A stretch of 64,000 nt of DNA from DASXKD01 sp963762735 (GCA_963762735.1 CAVXMG010000048.1:1-64000), one strand, 5' to 3'; shown: positions 56,419-64,000, counted from the stretch's first letter. The notes: generated from the letters alone by a model not told the origin. Translations and numbers: made by a program.

Positions 56419-57162
56419 TCAGCCGGTGCAGGTCTGGCTGTTGAACACGCAGCCGGTCGGCTTGGCGGTGCTGCCGCTCGCGGTGAAGTAGGCGGACTCG
56501 CTGGCACCGGGCGCGATGGACGGCTGGTCGGACGGCGCCGTCAGGGTCAACTGGTTCCCGTCGACGGAGTAACTGGCGCTCCACACCGAGTCGATCTGGT
56601 CCCCGGGCAGGGTAGCGGTCAGGGCCCAGTCGCTCAGTGCCGTGGTGCCGTTGTTGACGATGGTGAAGTGGCCCTGGAAACCGCCGGGCCAGCGCTGGTC
56701 CACCGTGTACGTGACCGTCGTGTCCACCTGCGTGATCGTCGGGGAGGCGGACGGCGTGGGAGAGGCGGATGGCGACGGCGGGGACGGTGAGCGAGCCGCG
56801 GAGGCCTTGGCGGACGGCGACGCAGAAGGGGCCCGGGCAGGCGTCGCGCTGGCCCGGTGGTGCGCCGGGGCAGGCCTGGCGGTCAGCTTGCCCCGCGGGC
56901 TGCCCTGCGGCGTGGCGCTGGCGCTTGTGCTCCCTGGTAGCGCGGCGGAACAACTGACCAGGCCGCAGTCGCTCGACACCAGGCGCCCGTCATGGCTGTT
57001 CATCAGGACGATCGCGCCGGTGGCCAGTGCGGCCGCGGCGACGCCGGCCAGCAGCGCCCCGTACCACCGGTAGCGGACCAGGATCGAGCGCGGCCTGCCG
57101 CCCGCGTGCGCCCCGCCGTGGCGCCCGGGACCGGAGGGCCAGCCGTCGGCTGGATCAGTCAT
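56419..57162 (-). CDS. membrane-anchored CBM2-like protein B
   Basis: The 247-residue paralog of the neighbouring gene has the same order. A short Gly-rich cytosolic part precedes the helix YGALLAGVAAAALATGAIVL. The Cys motif DCGLVSCSAALP and a Ser/Pro/Ala linker follow. The CBM2-like domain has GHFTIVNNGTTALSDWALTA, PGDQIDSVW and an ending with paired cysteines CVFNSQTC. I start it at ATG 57162 (MTDPADGW); a longer frame to 57312 lacks support. The 272 bp between the two genes contain only GC-rich linker-like DNA and a short AT patch near 56250. Confidence 0.75.
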   Translation of the reverse strand: MTDPADGWPSGPGRHGGAHAGGRPRSILVRYRWYGALLAGVAAAALATGAIVLMNSHDGRLVSSDCGLVSCSAALPGSTSASATPQGSPRGKLTARPAPAHHRASATPARAPSASPSAKASAARSPSPPSPSASPTPSASPTITQVDTTVTYTVDQRWPGGFQGHFTIVNNGTTALSDWALTATLPGDQIDSVWSASYSVDGNQLTLTAPSDQPSIAPGASESAYFTASGSTAKPTGCVFNSQTCTG

Positions 57163-57310
57163 GGGCCCCGCCGTGGTGGCGTGTCCTCGCTGAGGCGAGC
57201 CACACCGCGCGCATATCGTCCCCAATCGACGCCATCTGACCGGCGTCACTCTAGCAACGCCGGGACCGGCCGGCTTGGCTGTCCGGCGGGATACCGGCAG
57301 AGTCTGTCCC

Positions 57311-58486
57311 ATGACTATGCACCTGGAGACCCGGGCGATCCACGCCCCCGCCGCCGAGCTGAACGGTTCCCGCCCGGTCAGCGTCCCGATCTACCAGACC
57401 TCTGTGTTCGCCTTCGACGACGCGGGCGCCTGCGCCCGGGCGCTGGACGATCCCGGTGCCGGGTTCGCCTACAGCCGGTATGCCAACCCGACGACCAGCG
57501 CGCTGGAGGCCGTGGCCGCCGATCTCGAAGGCGGCGCGGCGGCCCTGGCCACCAGTTCGGGCATGGGTGCCATCAACGCGGTGCTGCTCGGTTCGCTGCG
57601 CCCCGGTGACCACGTCATCGCCCAGCAGTGCCTGTACGGCGGCACGTTCGCGGTGTTCACCGCGATGGCCGCCCGCTACGGCATCGACGTCAGCTACGTG
57701 TCCGGCCGGGACCCCGCCGAGGTCACGGCCGCGGCGGGGCCCCGGACCAGGCTGCTGTTCCTGGAGACCATCGCCAACCCCACGATCGCGGTCAGCGACC
57801 TGCCCGCGCTGATCGCCGCCGGGCACCAGGCCGGGCTGACCTGCGTGGTGGACAACACCTTCGCCACCCCGGTGCTGTGCCGGCCGATCGAGCACGGCGC
57901 GGACATCGTGATCCACTCGGCCACGAAGTACCTCGGCGGCCATGACGACGTCACGCTCGGGCTGGTGATCTTCGCCCGCGAGGCGCCGCACCGGGCGTTG
58001 TGGAAGCACACCGTGGACCTCGGCGTCGCGGCCGACCCGTTCGCCGCGTGGCTGACACTGCGCGGGCTCAAGACGCTGGCGCTGCGGATGGAACGGCACT
58101 GCGCCAACGCCGCGCACCTGGCCGGCAAGCTCGCCGCCCATCCCGCGGTGACCGCGGTGCACTGGCCCGGCCTGCCCGGCCACCCCGATCACGCCACGGC
58201 ACGGCGGGTCCTGAGCGGCTTTGGCGGCATGGTCGCCTTCGACCTGGCGGGCGGGCGCGACGCCGGGCTGGCATTCGTGGCGGGCCTGCGGCTCGCCGCA
58301 CTGGCGGCATCGCTGGGCGGCACGGAAACCCTGGTGCTGCACCCGGCCTCCACGTCGCACCGCCAGATGGACGCGGCGAGCCTGCGCGCGGCGGGCATCG
58401 GCGAAGGGTCCATCCGGGTGTCCGTCGGGCTGGAGCATCCCGGCGACCTGTGGGCGGATTTCGAACAGGCCCTCGCGGCGCTGTGA
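57311..58486 (+). CDS. Cys/Met-metabolism PLP enzyme (cystathionine gamma-lyase/synthase-like)
   Basis: A 391-residue fold-type I PLP enzyme of the trans-sulfuration family. Motifs: YQTSVFAF, YSRYANPTTSALE, the glycine-rich SSGMGAINAVL, the stacking Tyr in CLYGGTF, LETIANPT, VVDNTFATPVL, the PLP lysine in HSATKYLGGHDDV and the substrate Arg region SIRVSVGLEHPGDL. Members include cystathionine gamma-lyase, gamma-synthase and methionine gamma-lyase, and the sequence does not settle which. The start is ATG 57311. Confidence 0.9.
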   Translation: MTMHLETRAIHAPAAELNGSRPVSVPIYQTSVFAFDDAGACARALDDPGAGFAYSRYANPTTSALEAVAADLEGGAAALATSSGMGAINAVLLGSLRPGDHVIAQQCLYGGTFAVFTAMAARYGIDVSYVSGRDPAEVTAAAGPRTRLLFLETIANPTIAVSDLPALIAAGHQAGLTCVVDNTFATPVLCRPIEHGADIVIHSATKYLGGHDDVTLGLVIFAREAPHRALWKHTVDLGVAADPFAAWLTLRGLKTLALRMERHCANAAHLAGKLAAHPAVTAVHWPGLPGHPDHATARRVLSGFGGMVAFDLAGGRDAGLAFVAGLRLAALAASLGGTETLVLHPASTSHRQMDAASLRAAGIGEGSIRVSVGLEHPGDLWADFEQALAAL

Positions 58487-58492
58487 CCGGCG

Positions 58493-59359
58493 TCAGCCGC
58501 CAGCGATGGGGCTGCGCCGCTCGACCAGGACGACGTCGCGCCACCGGCCGTGGTGGCAGCCGATCCGCTCGCGGACGCCCACGATGCGGAAGCCACTCCG
58601 CCCGTGCAGGCGGAGGCTGGCGGTGTTCTCCGGGAAGATGCCGGACTGGATGGTCCAGATCCCTGCGGCCTCGGTGGAGTCGATGAGCGCCTCGAGCAGC
58701 GCGCCGCCAACGCCCCGGCCGCGTGCCTCCGGCGCCACGTACACCGAGTGTTCCACCACTCCGGCGTAGGCGGTGCGGCCGGACACCGGGCTGACCGCCG
58801 CCCAGCCAAGCAGTTCGCCGGTGTCGTCGGCGGTCGCGACGTGGCGATGCCCGGGCAGCCTGGCCGCGTCGAAGGCGTCCCACGACGGCACGGCGGTCTC
58901 GAAGCTGGCGTCGCCCGCGTCGAGGCCGGACTGGTACACGGCCAGCACCTGCCCGGCGTCGGCGGGGAGCATGGGGCGGATCCCGAGGCCGATCGGCCCG
59001 GGGAACGGGGGCAGCGGCACGAACTCCTGATCCGGGCGGTCCGGTAGCGGCGCCGCGAGCCCGCCGACCAGCGCGGCCGCGGTCGGGAAGCTGCTCACGC
59101 ATGCGGCGTTGATGCGGTAGTACCGTGCGGTGCCGCGGCGCTCGGTGAGGACGAACCGCACCGCGGCGAGCACCTTCAGGTGCTGGGAGACGGTGGACTG
59201 CCCCACCTGCACGGCCGCGACGATCTCGGCCACCTTCATGGGCCGCCCGTGCCGGGCGAGCAATGACACGATCTTGACCCGGGTGCCGTCGGCCAGCGCC
59301 CGGAACCAGGCCGCGTAGTCCTCGGCCTCCGCTCGTGCTGCCAGTTCCGCACTGCTCAT
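58493..59359 (-). CDS. ArsR-type HTH fused to a GNAT acetyltransferase (ArsN1/phosphinothricin-acetyltransferase-like)
   Basis: Residues about 10-100 form an ArsR/SmtB winged helix (FRALADGTRVKIVSLLAR, VGQSTVSQHLKVL, GTARYYRIN). The classical metal-binding CxC at the recognition helix is absent. Residues about 125-285 are a GNAT domain close to bar/pat and ArsN1 enzymes: IRPMLPADAGQVLAVYQSGL, EHSVYVAPEARGRGVGGALL (acetyl-CoA loop), FPENTASLRLHGRSGF and VGVRERIG. Such enzymes N-acetylate phosphinothricin, methionine sulfoximine or the arsenic antibiotic arsinothricin. A regulator fused to its effector enzyme suggests self-control by the ligand, which is inference. TACCGT lies 8 bp before the ATG. 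Confidence 0.87.
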   Translation of the reverse strand: MSSAELAARAEAEDYAAWFRALADGTRVKIVSLLARHGRPMKVAEIVAAVQVGQSTVSQHLKVLAAVRFVLTERRGTARYYRINAACVSSFPTAAALVGGLAAPLPDRPDQEFVPLPPFPGPIGLGIRPMLPADAGQVLAVYQSGLDAGDASFETAVPSWDAFDAARLPGHRHVATADDTGELLGWAAVSPVSGRTAYAGVVEHSVYVAPEARGRGVGGALLEALIDSTEAAGIWTIQSGIFPENTASLRLHGRSGFRIVGVRERIGCHHGRWRDVVLVERRSPIAGG

Positions 59360-59454
59360 TGCCCGTCACGGTAGATGCTGACGCGGGGCAGGTCAAAACC
59401 GCCAGGCCGGCCCTGGCGCGGCCGGCCGGCGTTCCGCCGGAGGCGGCCAGTCCA

Positions 59455-59460
59455 TAAGCT
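59455..59460 (+). promoter_or_regulatory. -10 hexamer of a leaderless promoter
   Basis: TAAGCT ends 7 bp before the GTG at 59468; no ribosome site is present. Confidence 0.45.
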
Positions 59461-59467
59461 CACAGAT

Positions 59468-60098
59468 GTGTATCTGCCCAAGCATTTCGCGGCCAGGGAC
59501 CGTGCCGCGGTCGAGGCGTTCGTGGACGGTGCCGGCGCGGCCGACCTGGTCACGTTCGACGGGACCAAGCCCATCGCGAGCCTGATCCCGGTCATCTGGG
59601 ACCGGTCAGGGGACACCGAGCACGGGCGGCTGCTCGGCCACCTGGCGCTGCAGAACCCGCAGTGGCGCTCGGTGGGCCCGGACACCGTGGCGCTGGCCAT
59701 CGTGCACGGCCCTCAGGCCTACGTGTCGCCGTCCTGGTACCCGAGCACGGCTCAGCACGGCAAGGTCGTGCCGACCTGGAACTACGTCAGCGTGCACTTC
59801 ACCGGGCCGCTCACCGTCCACCGGGACGCCGGCTGGGTCCGCGAGGTGGTCGGCCAGCTGACCGCCAGGCATGAGGCCGGGCGTCCCTCGGCCTGGCAAA
59901 GTCAGCGACGCGCCGCGGGACTTCATCGACGGGCAGTTGCGGGCGATCGTCGGGGTCGAGCTGACGATCGCGACCGTGGAGGCCAAGGAGAAGCTGAGCC
60001 AGAACCGGGACGCGCAGGACCGGGCCGGCGCGCTGGAGGGCCTGCGCCACGAGCCGGGACCGGGACCGGCCGCAATCGCGGACCTGATGCAGAATTAG
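59468..60098 (+). CDS. PaiB-like FMN-binding negative transcriptional regulator, frameshifted
   Basis: The protein (about 209 residues when repaired) starts MYLPKHFAARDRAAVEAF. It shows the split-barrel flavin-fold motifs ASLIPVIWD, GHLALQNPQW and the segment YVSPSWYPS with VVPTWNYVSVHFTG, typical of PaiB family proteins. The frame breaks at 59898-59900, where TGGCAAAGTC should read TGGCAAGTC (extra A). After correction it continues with SDAPRDFIDGQLRAIVGVEL and RDAQDRAGALEGL to the TAG at 60096-60098. Only a C-terminal part is affected. The dispersed repeat begins right at the stop. Confidence 0.85.
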
Positions 60099-60195
60099 CC
60101 CGGGGGAGCGACCCCCCTGGAACCCCCGGTGGCCTAAGGCCCCGTTCCTTCGTCACGGGGCCTTGGCCCTGCTGGCTTAGGGCAGCGACCCCGGG
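60096..60195 (+). repeat. dispersed palindromic repeat, copy 6 (complete)
   Basis: First hairpin: GGGGG-AGCGA-CCCCC at 60102-60116. Second: AAGGCCCCGT (60136-60145), loop TCCTTCGTC, ACGGGGCCTT (60155-60164), a perfect 10-bp stem. The end GCTGGCTTAGGGCAGCGACCCC repeats the beginning. It overlaps the upstream stop codon and abuts the 3' end of the convergent MarR gene. Confidence 0.75.
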
Positions 60196-60732
60196 TCAGT
60201 CGGCCAGTGCTCCCTCGTGCCCTAGCTCCGCGGGCTCCTCGCTGCCGGGGCAGCCGGGCGGGAACCCTGGGATCGGGCGGCCGCCGCAGGCCGCGGCCAT
60301 CGTGTCGCCGATCGCCTTGAGCTGCGCCACCTGCTCCGGGGTGAGCCCGTCGAACAGCGATTCGCGAACCTGTCCGACGTGGCCGGGGGCGGTGGCGACC
60401 AGCACCGCGTAGCCCTCGTCGGTCAGCTCGGCCACCTGGCCGCGCCGGTCGGTGGGGCAGTCCACCCGCCGGACCCAGCCGCGCTCCTCCAGCCGGGCCA
60501 CCGCGTGCGAGGCGCGGCTCTTGCTCGCGGAGGCCGCCTCGGCGAGCTGGCTCATCCGCAGCGCGCGGCCGGGTGCCTCGGACAGCCGCACCAGGATCTC
60601 GTAGTAGGCCAGCGGCATCCCGGCGTCCCGCTGGAGCTGGGCGTCCACCGCGGTGAACAGCGCACGGCAGCCGGCCATGAAGGATCGCCAGGCGTCCTGT
60701 TCGGGTGGGGTAAGCCACCGTGTTTCCCCCAT
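60196..60732 (-). CDS. MarR-family transcriptional regulator
   Basis: The 178-residue protein is a winged-helix MarR repressor. RALRMSQLAEAASASKSRAS covers the helix-turn-helix, and the wing is RVDCPTDRRGQVAELTDEG, with flanking dimerisation helices. Its DxRG-like wing motif (TDRRGQ) is intact. TACACT lies 7 bp before the ATG at 60732, so it is probably leaderless; the in-frame GTG at 60738 is less likely. It is divergent from the YceI gene and probably represses it. Confidence 0.88.
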   Translation of the reverse strand: MGETRWLTPPEQDAWRSFMAGCRALFTAVDAQLQRDAGMPLAYYEILVRLSEAPGRALRMSQLAEAASASKSRASHAVARLEERGWVRRVDCPTDRRGQVAELTDEGYAVLVATAPGHVGQVRESLFDGLTPEQVAQLKAIGDTMAAACGGRPIPGFPPGCPGSEEPAELGHEGALAD

Positions 60733-60765
60733 AGCCACCAGTGTACACGAGAAATAGTTGAGCGC

Positions 60766-60815
60766 TTGACAATGTTACAGAGGGCGTGATACCTGTAGAG
60801 CATTCAATCATTGAA
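60766..60815 (+). promoter_or_regulatory. yceI promoter and palindromic operator
   Basis: TTGACA (60766-60771) is followed after 17-18 bp by ATACCT/TACCTG (about 60789-60795). A perfect 13-bp palindrome TTCAAT-C-ATTGAA (60803-60815) lies at the expected transcription start, a classical repressor position. A second motif, GTTGAGCGCTTGAC (60758-60771), overlaps the -35 and is an imperfect palindrome. The divergent MarR protein is the obvious candidate to bind here. Confidence 0.6.
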
Positions 60816-60845
60816 GACTCAATCATCTGGCAACAGGAGGATGAC

Positions 60846-61415
60846 ATGACCACCAGTGACACTGGCACCCTGACTGGCATCCCCGGATACGTGGCCGGCA
60901 CCTGGTCCATCGACCCGGTGCACACCGAGGTGGGCTTCGCCGTCCGCCACATGATGGTGAGCAAGGTCCGCGGCCGGTTCCGCACCTTCTCCGGCGAGAT
61001 CGTGACCGGCGAGAACCCGCTCGATTCCACGGTGACCGCCGAGATCGACCTGTCTTCGATCGACACGGGCCAGGAGCAGCGCGACGCGCACATCAGGTCG
61101 GCCGACTTCTTCGAGGTCGAGACCTACCCGACGATGACCTACCGGTCCACCGGCGTGCGCCCGCACCGCGACGGCTTCATCGTCGACGGGAAGCTCACGC
61201 TCAAGGGCGTGACCAAGGACGTGCCGCTGACCCTGGAGCTCAACGGCTTCGGCCCGGACCCCTACGGCGGCACCCGGGCGGGCTTCACCGCCACCGCCGA
61301 GATCAACCGGCGCGACTTCGGCGTCAACTTCACCGCGGTCATGGAGACCGGCGGCGCGGTGGTGAGCGACAAGATCACCATCCACCTCGAGATCGAGGCA
61401 GTACTGCAGCCCTGA
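60846..61415 (+). CDS. YceI-family lipid-binding protein
   Basis: The 189-residue protein is a YceI lipocalin-like barrel that binds polyisoprenoid or similar lipids. It has WSIDPVHTEVGFAVRHMMVS, GRFRTFSGEI, SIDTGQEQRDAHIRSADFF and LTLKGVTKDVPL. INRRDFGVNF and the closing strand complete it. No signal peptide is present, as in other actinobacterial cytosolic members. ATG 60846 has AGGAGG 6 bp upstream. It is divergent from the MarR gene. Confidence 0.93.
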   Translation: MTTSDTGTLTGIPGYVAGTWSIDPVHTEVGFAVRHMMVSKVRGRFRTFSGEIVTGENPLDSTVTAEIDLSSIDTGQEQRDAHIRSADFFEVETYPTMTYRSTGVRPHRDGFIVDGKLTLKGVTKDVPLTLELNGFGPDPYGGTRAGFTATAEINRRDFGVNFTAVMETGGAVVSDKITIHLEIEAVLQP

Positions 61416-61437
61416 CGCGGGCGCCAGCACGGCGACG

Positions 61438-61471
61438 GCGGGCGGCCACGGGAGTTCCCGTGGCCGCCCGC
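61438..61471 (+). terminator. hairpin terminator after the yceI gene
   Basis: GCGGGCGGCCACGGG and CCCGTGGCCGCCCGC form a perfect 15-bp stem with the loop AGTT, followed shortly by TCTTT. Confidence 0.85.
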
Positions 61472-61525
61472 GGCGTCTTTAGGATCAGTAGGGAGCAACC
61501 CAGATCCGCGACAGGAGGCCAGCCC

Positions 61526-62493
61526 GTGAAAGCCGCCAGTTACGACCGCTGTGGCCCGGCAGCGGAGGTCCTGGAGGTCCGCGACGTGGAGCGGCCGGCC
61601 CCGGGCCGGGCGAGGTCCTGGTCAAGGTGGCCTTCTCCGGGGTCAACCCCACCGACTGGAAGAGCCGCAGCGGCGCGACGCCCCGGCCCATCGACGGCTT
61701 CCAGATCCCGCACCACGACGGCGCCGGGGTGATCGAGGCGGTCGGCGACGGCGTGGACCCGGCGCGGGCCGGCCAGCGGGTCTGGCTGTGGCTCGCCGCG
61801 GCCGGGCGGCCGTGGGGGACCGCGGCGGAATGGACCGTGGTGCCGCAGGAGCAGGCGGTACCGCTGCCCGACGGCGCTTCTCTGGAACTCGGTGCCAGCC
61901 TGGGCGTGCCCGCCATGACCGCGTACTGGTGCGTGTTCGCCGATGGCCCGGTGCACGGGCAGACGGTGCTCGTCGCGGGCGGCGCGGGCGCCGTAGGCCA
62001 CTTCGCGATCGAGCTGGCGGCTCGGGCAGGGGCCCGGGTGATCGCCACGGCCAGCGGCCCGGAAAAGGCCGAGCTGGCCCGCAAGGCGGGCGCCGCGCAC
62101 GTCGTCAACTACAGGGACGCCGATGCCGCGGACCAGATCCGCGCGGCGGCGGGCCAGACCGACCGGGTGATCGAGGTCGCGCTCGGTGCGAACCTGGCCC
62201 TCGACCTTGCGGTGGCCAGGCCCGGCTCCATGATCGTCACCTACGCCGCCGAGCCGGCCGATCCGGTGCTGCCGGTCCGTGCCTGCATGACGGCCAACGT
62301 CACGCTCCGCTTCGTCCTGCTGTACGGCGTGCCCCGCCCCGTGCTGCGGCAGGCGGCGGCGGATATCACCGCCGCGCTCACCGAGGGCGCGCTGACCGGG
62401 CTGCCGCTGCACCGGTTCGGCCTGTCCGACATCGTCGCCGCGCACGAGGCGGCCGAGGCAGGCCCGCTCGGGAAGGTGCTGGTCGCTCCCTGA
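61526..62493 (+). CDS. NADPH:quinone oxidoreductase (zeta-crystallin-like MDR), frameshifted
   Basis: This medium-chain zinc-free reductase has about 322 residues when repaired. It starts MKAASYDRCGPAAEVLEV (GTG with ACAGGAGG 8 bp upstream). The frame breaks near 61606: CCGGGCCGGGCGAGG lacks one C, and restoring it gives APGPGEVLVKV and continues into FSGVNPTDWK. Later parts have HHDGAGVIEAVG, the cofactor motif VLVAGGAGAVGHFAIELA and an ending LHRFGLSDIVAAHEAAE. No zinc ligands are seen. A TAGGAT at about 61480 may be its promoter. Confidence 0.87.
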
Positions 62494-62611
62494 GCTGCAG
62501 GACCTGCCTGGGCACCGGCACGATTTCTCTGCCAAACGACGGCCGGCGCCGCCGGGATCCGCACCGAATCGCGGGTTCCGGGGCGGCCGGCCCCGAGCGG
62601 TTCGCGGGTAT

Positions 62612-62628
62612 GATTACTCATTGTAATC
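62612..62628. promoter_or_regulatory. operator-like inverted repeat upstream of the receiver-PIG-L gene
   Basis: GATTAC (62612-62617) and GTAATC (62623-62628) are perfect inverted arms around TCATT. They lie in a short AT-rich island within a GC-rich 234-bp intergenic region and are followed by ATTGACA (about 62640). This could be a regulator site with a -35 element. Confidence 0.4.
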
Positions 62629-62727
62629 GAGTTACCACTAATTGACACTCAGGGTGCGCCGGGCGGCATGTCATCCTTCCGCCGGGCGGCAGCCAGGTCG
62701 CGCGCTGGGAGCGGGGCGGTAGCGGGG

Positions 62728-63855
62728 ATGAACAACGGCAGCCAGGGGACGACGGGCCGGATCATGGTCGTCGATGACGATGTGGTCACCGCCCGGTTCA
62801 TGACCCACGTACTGGGCAAGCGCGGCGGTTTCGAGGTATGCCACGCTCCCGACGCGCAGTCTGCGCTGGCCATGGCCAGGTCGCAGTCGTGGGATCTGGT
62901 CATCACCGACGTGGAGATGCCGGGCATGTCCGGCCTGGAACTGCTGCGTGCGCTGCGTGGGATCTCCCGGGACCTCCCCGTCGCGGTGATCACCGGCCAC
63001 GCCTCGGTGGACTACGCGGTCCAGGCCATCCGGAGCGACGCGGACGAGTTCCTGGAGAAGCCGGTCCACCCCGACGACCTGATCGCGACCGCCACCATGC
63101 TGGTGAACAAGGGCCGGGCGAACAGGAACGCGGCCCGCGACAGCGTGCTCGCCGTCGGGGCGCACCCGGATGACGTCGAGATCGGCGCCGGGGGCACGCT
63201 GCTCGTCCATAGCCGGCTGGGGGACGCCGTCGCGATCCTGACGCTCAGCCACGGCGCGCGGGGCGGCAGCCAGGCAGCCGGGGCCGGGGCGGACGAGTCG
63301 CGGCGGGCCGCCGAGATCATCGGTGCCGACCTGTACCTGGGCGAACTGGAGGACAGCCACATCGGCGAGGGGGCGGACACGATCGCCGCGGTGGCCCGGG
63401 TGGTGGCGCAGGTCCGCCCGACGGTCATCTACACCCATTCCCTGCACGATGTGCACACCGATCACCGCAACGCGCACCGGGCCGTCATGGCCGCGGTCGC
63501 CGCGGTGACCCGGGTGTACTGCTTCCAGTCCCCCTCGGCCACCGTGGACTTCCGGCCGGGCCGGTTCGCGGCGATCGACGCCGACCTCGATCGCAAGCTC
63601 GCGGCCATCGGCGCCTTCGCCGCGCAGAGCCCGGTCCGCGGCTACCTCGACGCGGACGTGATCCGGTCCACGGCGAGGTACTGGTCCCGGTTCGGGGACA
63701 GCAGTTATGCCGAGGCCTTCGAGGTCATCCGGGAGTCCAGCGGGCTGCCCATGCGGCCGCCCGCAGGCACCACCGCGACCGCCACAGCGCACACCGCCGC
63801 TGCGGCGGGATCCGCGCGCGGCCCGGCGGACGCCGTGGCGCACGTGCGGTCCTAA
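62728..63855 (+). CDS. response-regulator receiver domain fused to a PIG-L (LmbE-like) deacetylase
   Basis: Residues about 12-130 form a complete receiver domain: IMVVDDDVVTARF, the phospho-acceptor Asp in LVITDVEMPGMSG, Thr in VITGHAS and Lys in FLEKPVHPDD. Residues about 143-330 are a PIG-L zinc deacetylase with the metal motif VGAHPDDVEIGAGGTL and SHGARGGS. YTHSLHDVHTDHRNAHRAV supplies the second His set. PIG-L enzymes remove acetyl from GlcNAc-type sugars, for example in mycothiol synthesis. The fusion suggests a deacetylase switched by phosphorylation. A kinase gene is not in the window. The start is ATG 62728 (AGCGGGG upstream). Confidence 0.9.
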   Translation: MNNGSQGTTGRIMVVDDDVVTARFMTHVLGKRGGFEVCHAPDAQSALAMARSQSWDLVITDVEMPGMSGLELLRALRGISRDLPVAVITGHASVDYAVQAIRSDADEFLEKPVHPDDLIATATMLVNKGRANRNAARDSVLAVGAHPDDVEIGAGGTLLVHSRLGDAVAILTLSHGARGGSQAAGAGADESRRAAEIIGADLYLGELEDSHIGEGADTIAAVARVVAQVRPTVIYTHSLHDVHTDHRNAHRAVMAAVAAVTRVYCFQSPSATVDFRPGRFAAIDADLDRKLAAIGAFAAQSPVRGYLDADVIRSTARYWSRFGDSSYAEAFEVIRESSGLPMRPPAGTTATATAHTAAAAGSARGPADAVAHVRS

Positions 63856-63984
63856 CCTTTTCGCGACTTATCCGGACCCGGCGGCCAGGCGTGCCCCTGT
63901 TGTCGTACCGCCGCGCCATCATGAGCAGCGTCCGGGCGGCCCGGTGAGCCGCCGGCTGAGGCGGTCACGGCGAACGGGGCCACG

Positions 63985-64000
63985 ATGCGGCTGATCCACA
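63985..64000 (+). CDS. possible start of a gene cut by the window end
   Basis: ATG at 63985 with GGGG about 6 bp upstream begins M-R-L-I-H before the window ends. Too little is visible to name it, and 63856-63984 shows no other supportable feature. Confidence 0.2.

Noticed and set aside
48804..64000. The 48.8-64 kb accessory region considered as a biosynthetic gene cluster or defence island
   Set aside because: No synthase, NRPS/PKS, nuclease or toxin-antitoxin genes are present. The genes are mostly single units with their own promoters and no shared pathway.

Overview
The window is about 70 % G+C, uses GTG starts freely, packs genes with ATGA/GTGA overlaps, and often shows a TAnnnT -10 hexamer only 6-9 bp before the start codon. 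These traits, with the gene order, point to a high-GC actinomycete (Actinomycetota), probably a soil or plant-associated relative of Streptomyces/Streptosporangiales. No rRNA, replication origin, CRISPR array or prophage was seen. The order follows two blocks known from Mycobacterium and Streptomyces: his-trp-glt-pdtaR-polA-rpsA-coaE-uvrB, and pyrG-nudix-xerD-parA-scpA-scpB-rluB-cmk-der.

Layout. 0.1-12.0 kb holds histidine and tryptophan biosynthesis: a fused hisD-hisC, then hisB, hisH, hisA/priA, ridA and hisF. Two minus-strand genes follow (polyphosphate glucokinase and a TIGR03085-type protein), then hisI, two membrane proteins, trpC, trpB and trpA. trpE is absent here. 12.3-18.4 kb encodes both subunits of glutamate synthase (gltB, gltD). 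18.5-23.6 kb is an accessory island with two very different secreted repeat proteins: an eight-repeat lipoprotein and a 1176-residue YVTN-propeller protein. 23.7-34.4 kb carries a tRNA with a CAA anticodon, pdtaR, a thioesterase, a broken galactose mutarotase gene, polA, rpsA, coaE and uvrB. 34.4-48.8 kb carries a HAD protein, an EamA-like transporter, pyrG, a nudix hydrolase, alanine dehydrogenase, xerD, the parA/RHH/scpA/scpB segregation set, rluB, chorismate mutase and prephenate dehydrogenase, a TnpB relic, cmk and der.

48.8-64 kb is accessory and regulatory. It contains an anti-sigma-type ATPase, an aldo/keto reductase, a secreted trypsin-like protease, a CtaG-like protein, a glycosyltransferase, a GGDEF protein, two membrane-anchored CBM2-like proteins, a Cys/Met-metabolism PLP enzyme and an ArsR-acetyltransferase fusion. 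These are followed by an FMN-binding protein, a MarR/YceI divergent pair, a quinone oxidoreductase and a receiver-PIG-L deacetylase fusion.

Two properties cut across the window. First, eight otherwise well-conserved genes need about ten single-base frame corrections (hisA, trpB, gltB, gltD, galM three times, rpsA, an FMN-binding gene and a quinone oxidoreductase). Four of the corrections are an extra A. Because essential genes are hit, sequence or assembly error is the simplest reading, although real decay cannot be excluded for galM. Second, a dispersed palindromic repeat of about 100 bp recurs between genes (about 1, 7.2, 8.35, 40.8, 48.8 and 60.1 kb). At 8.35 kb it appears to have removed a gene's stop codon.
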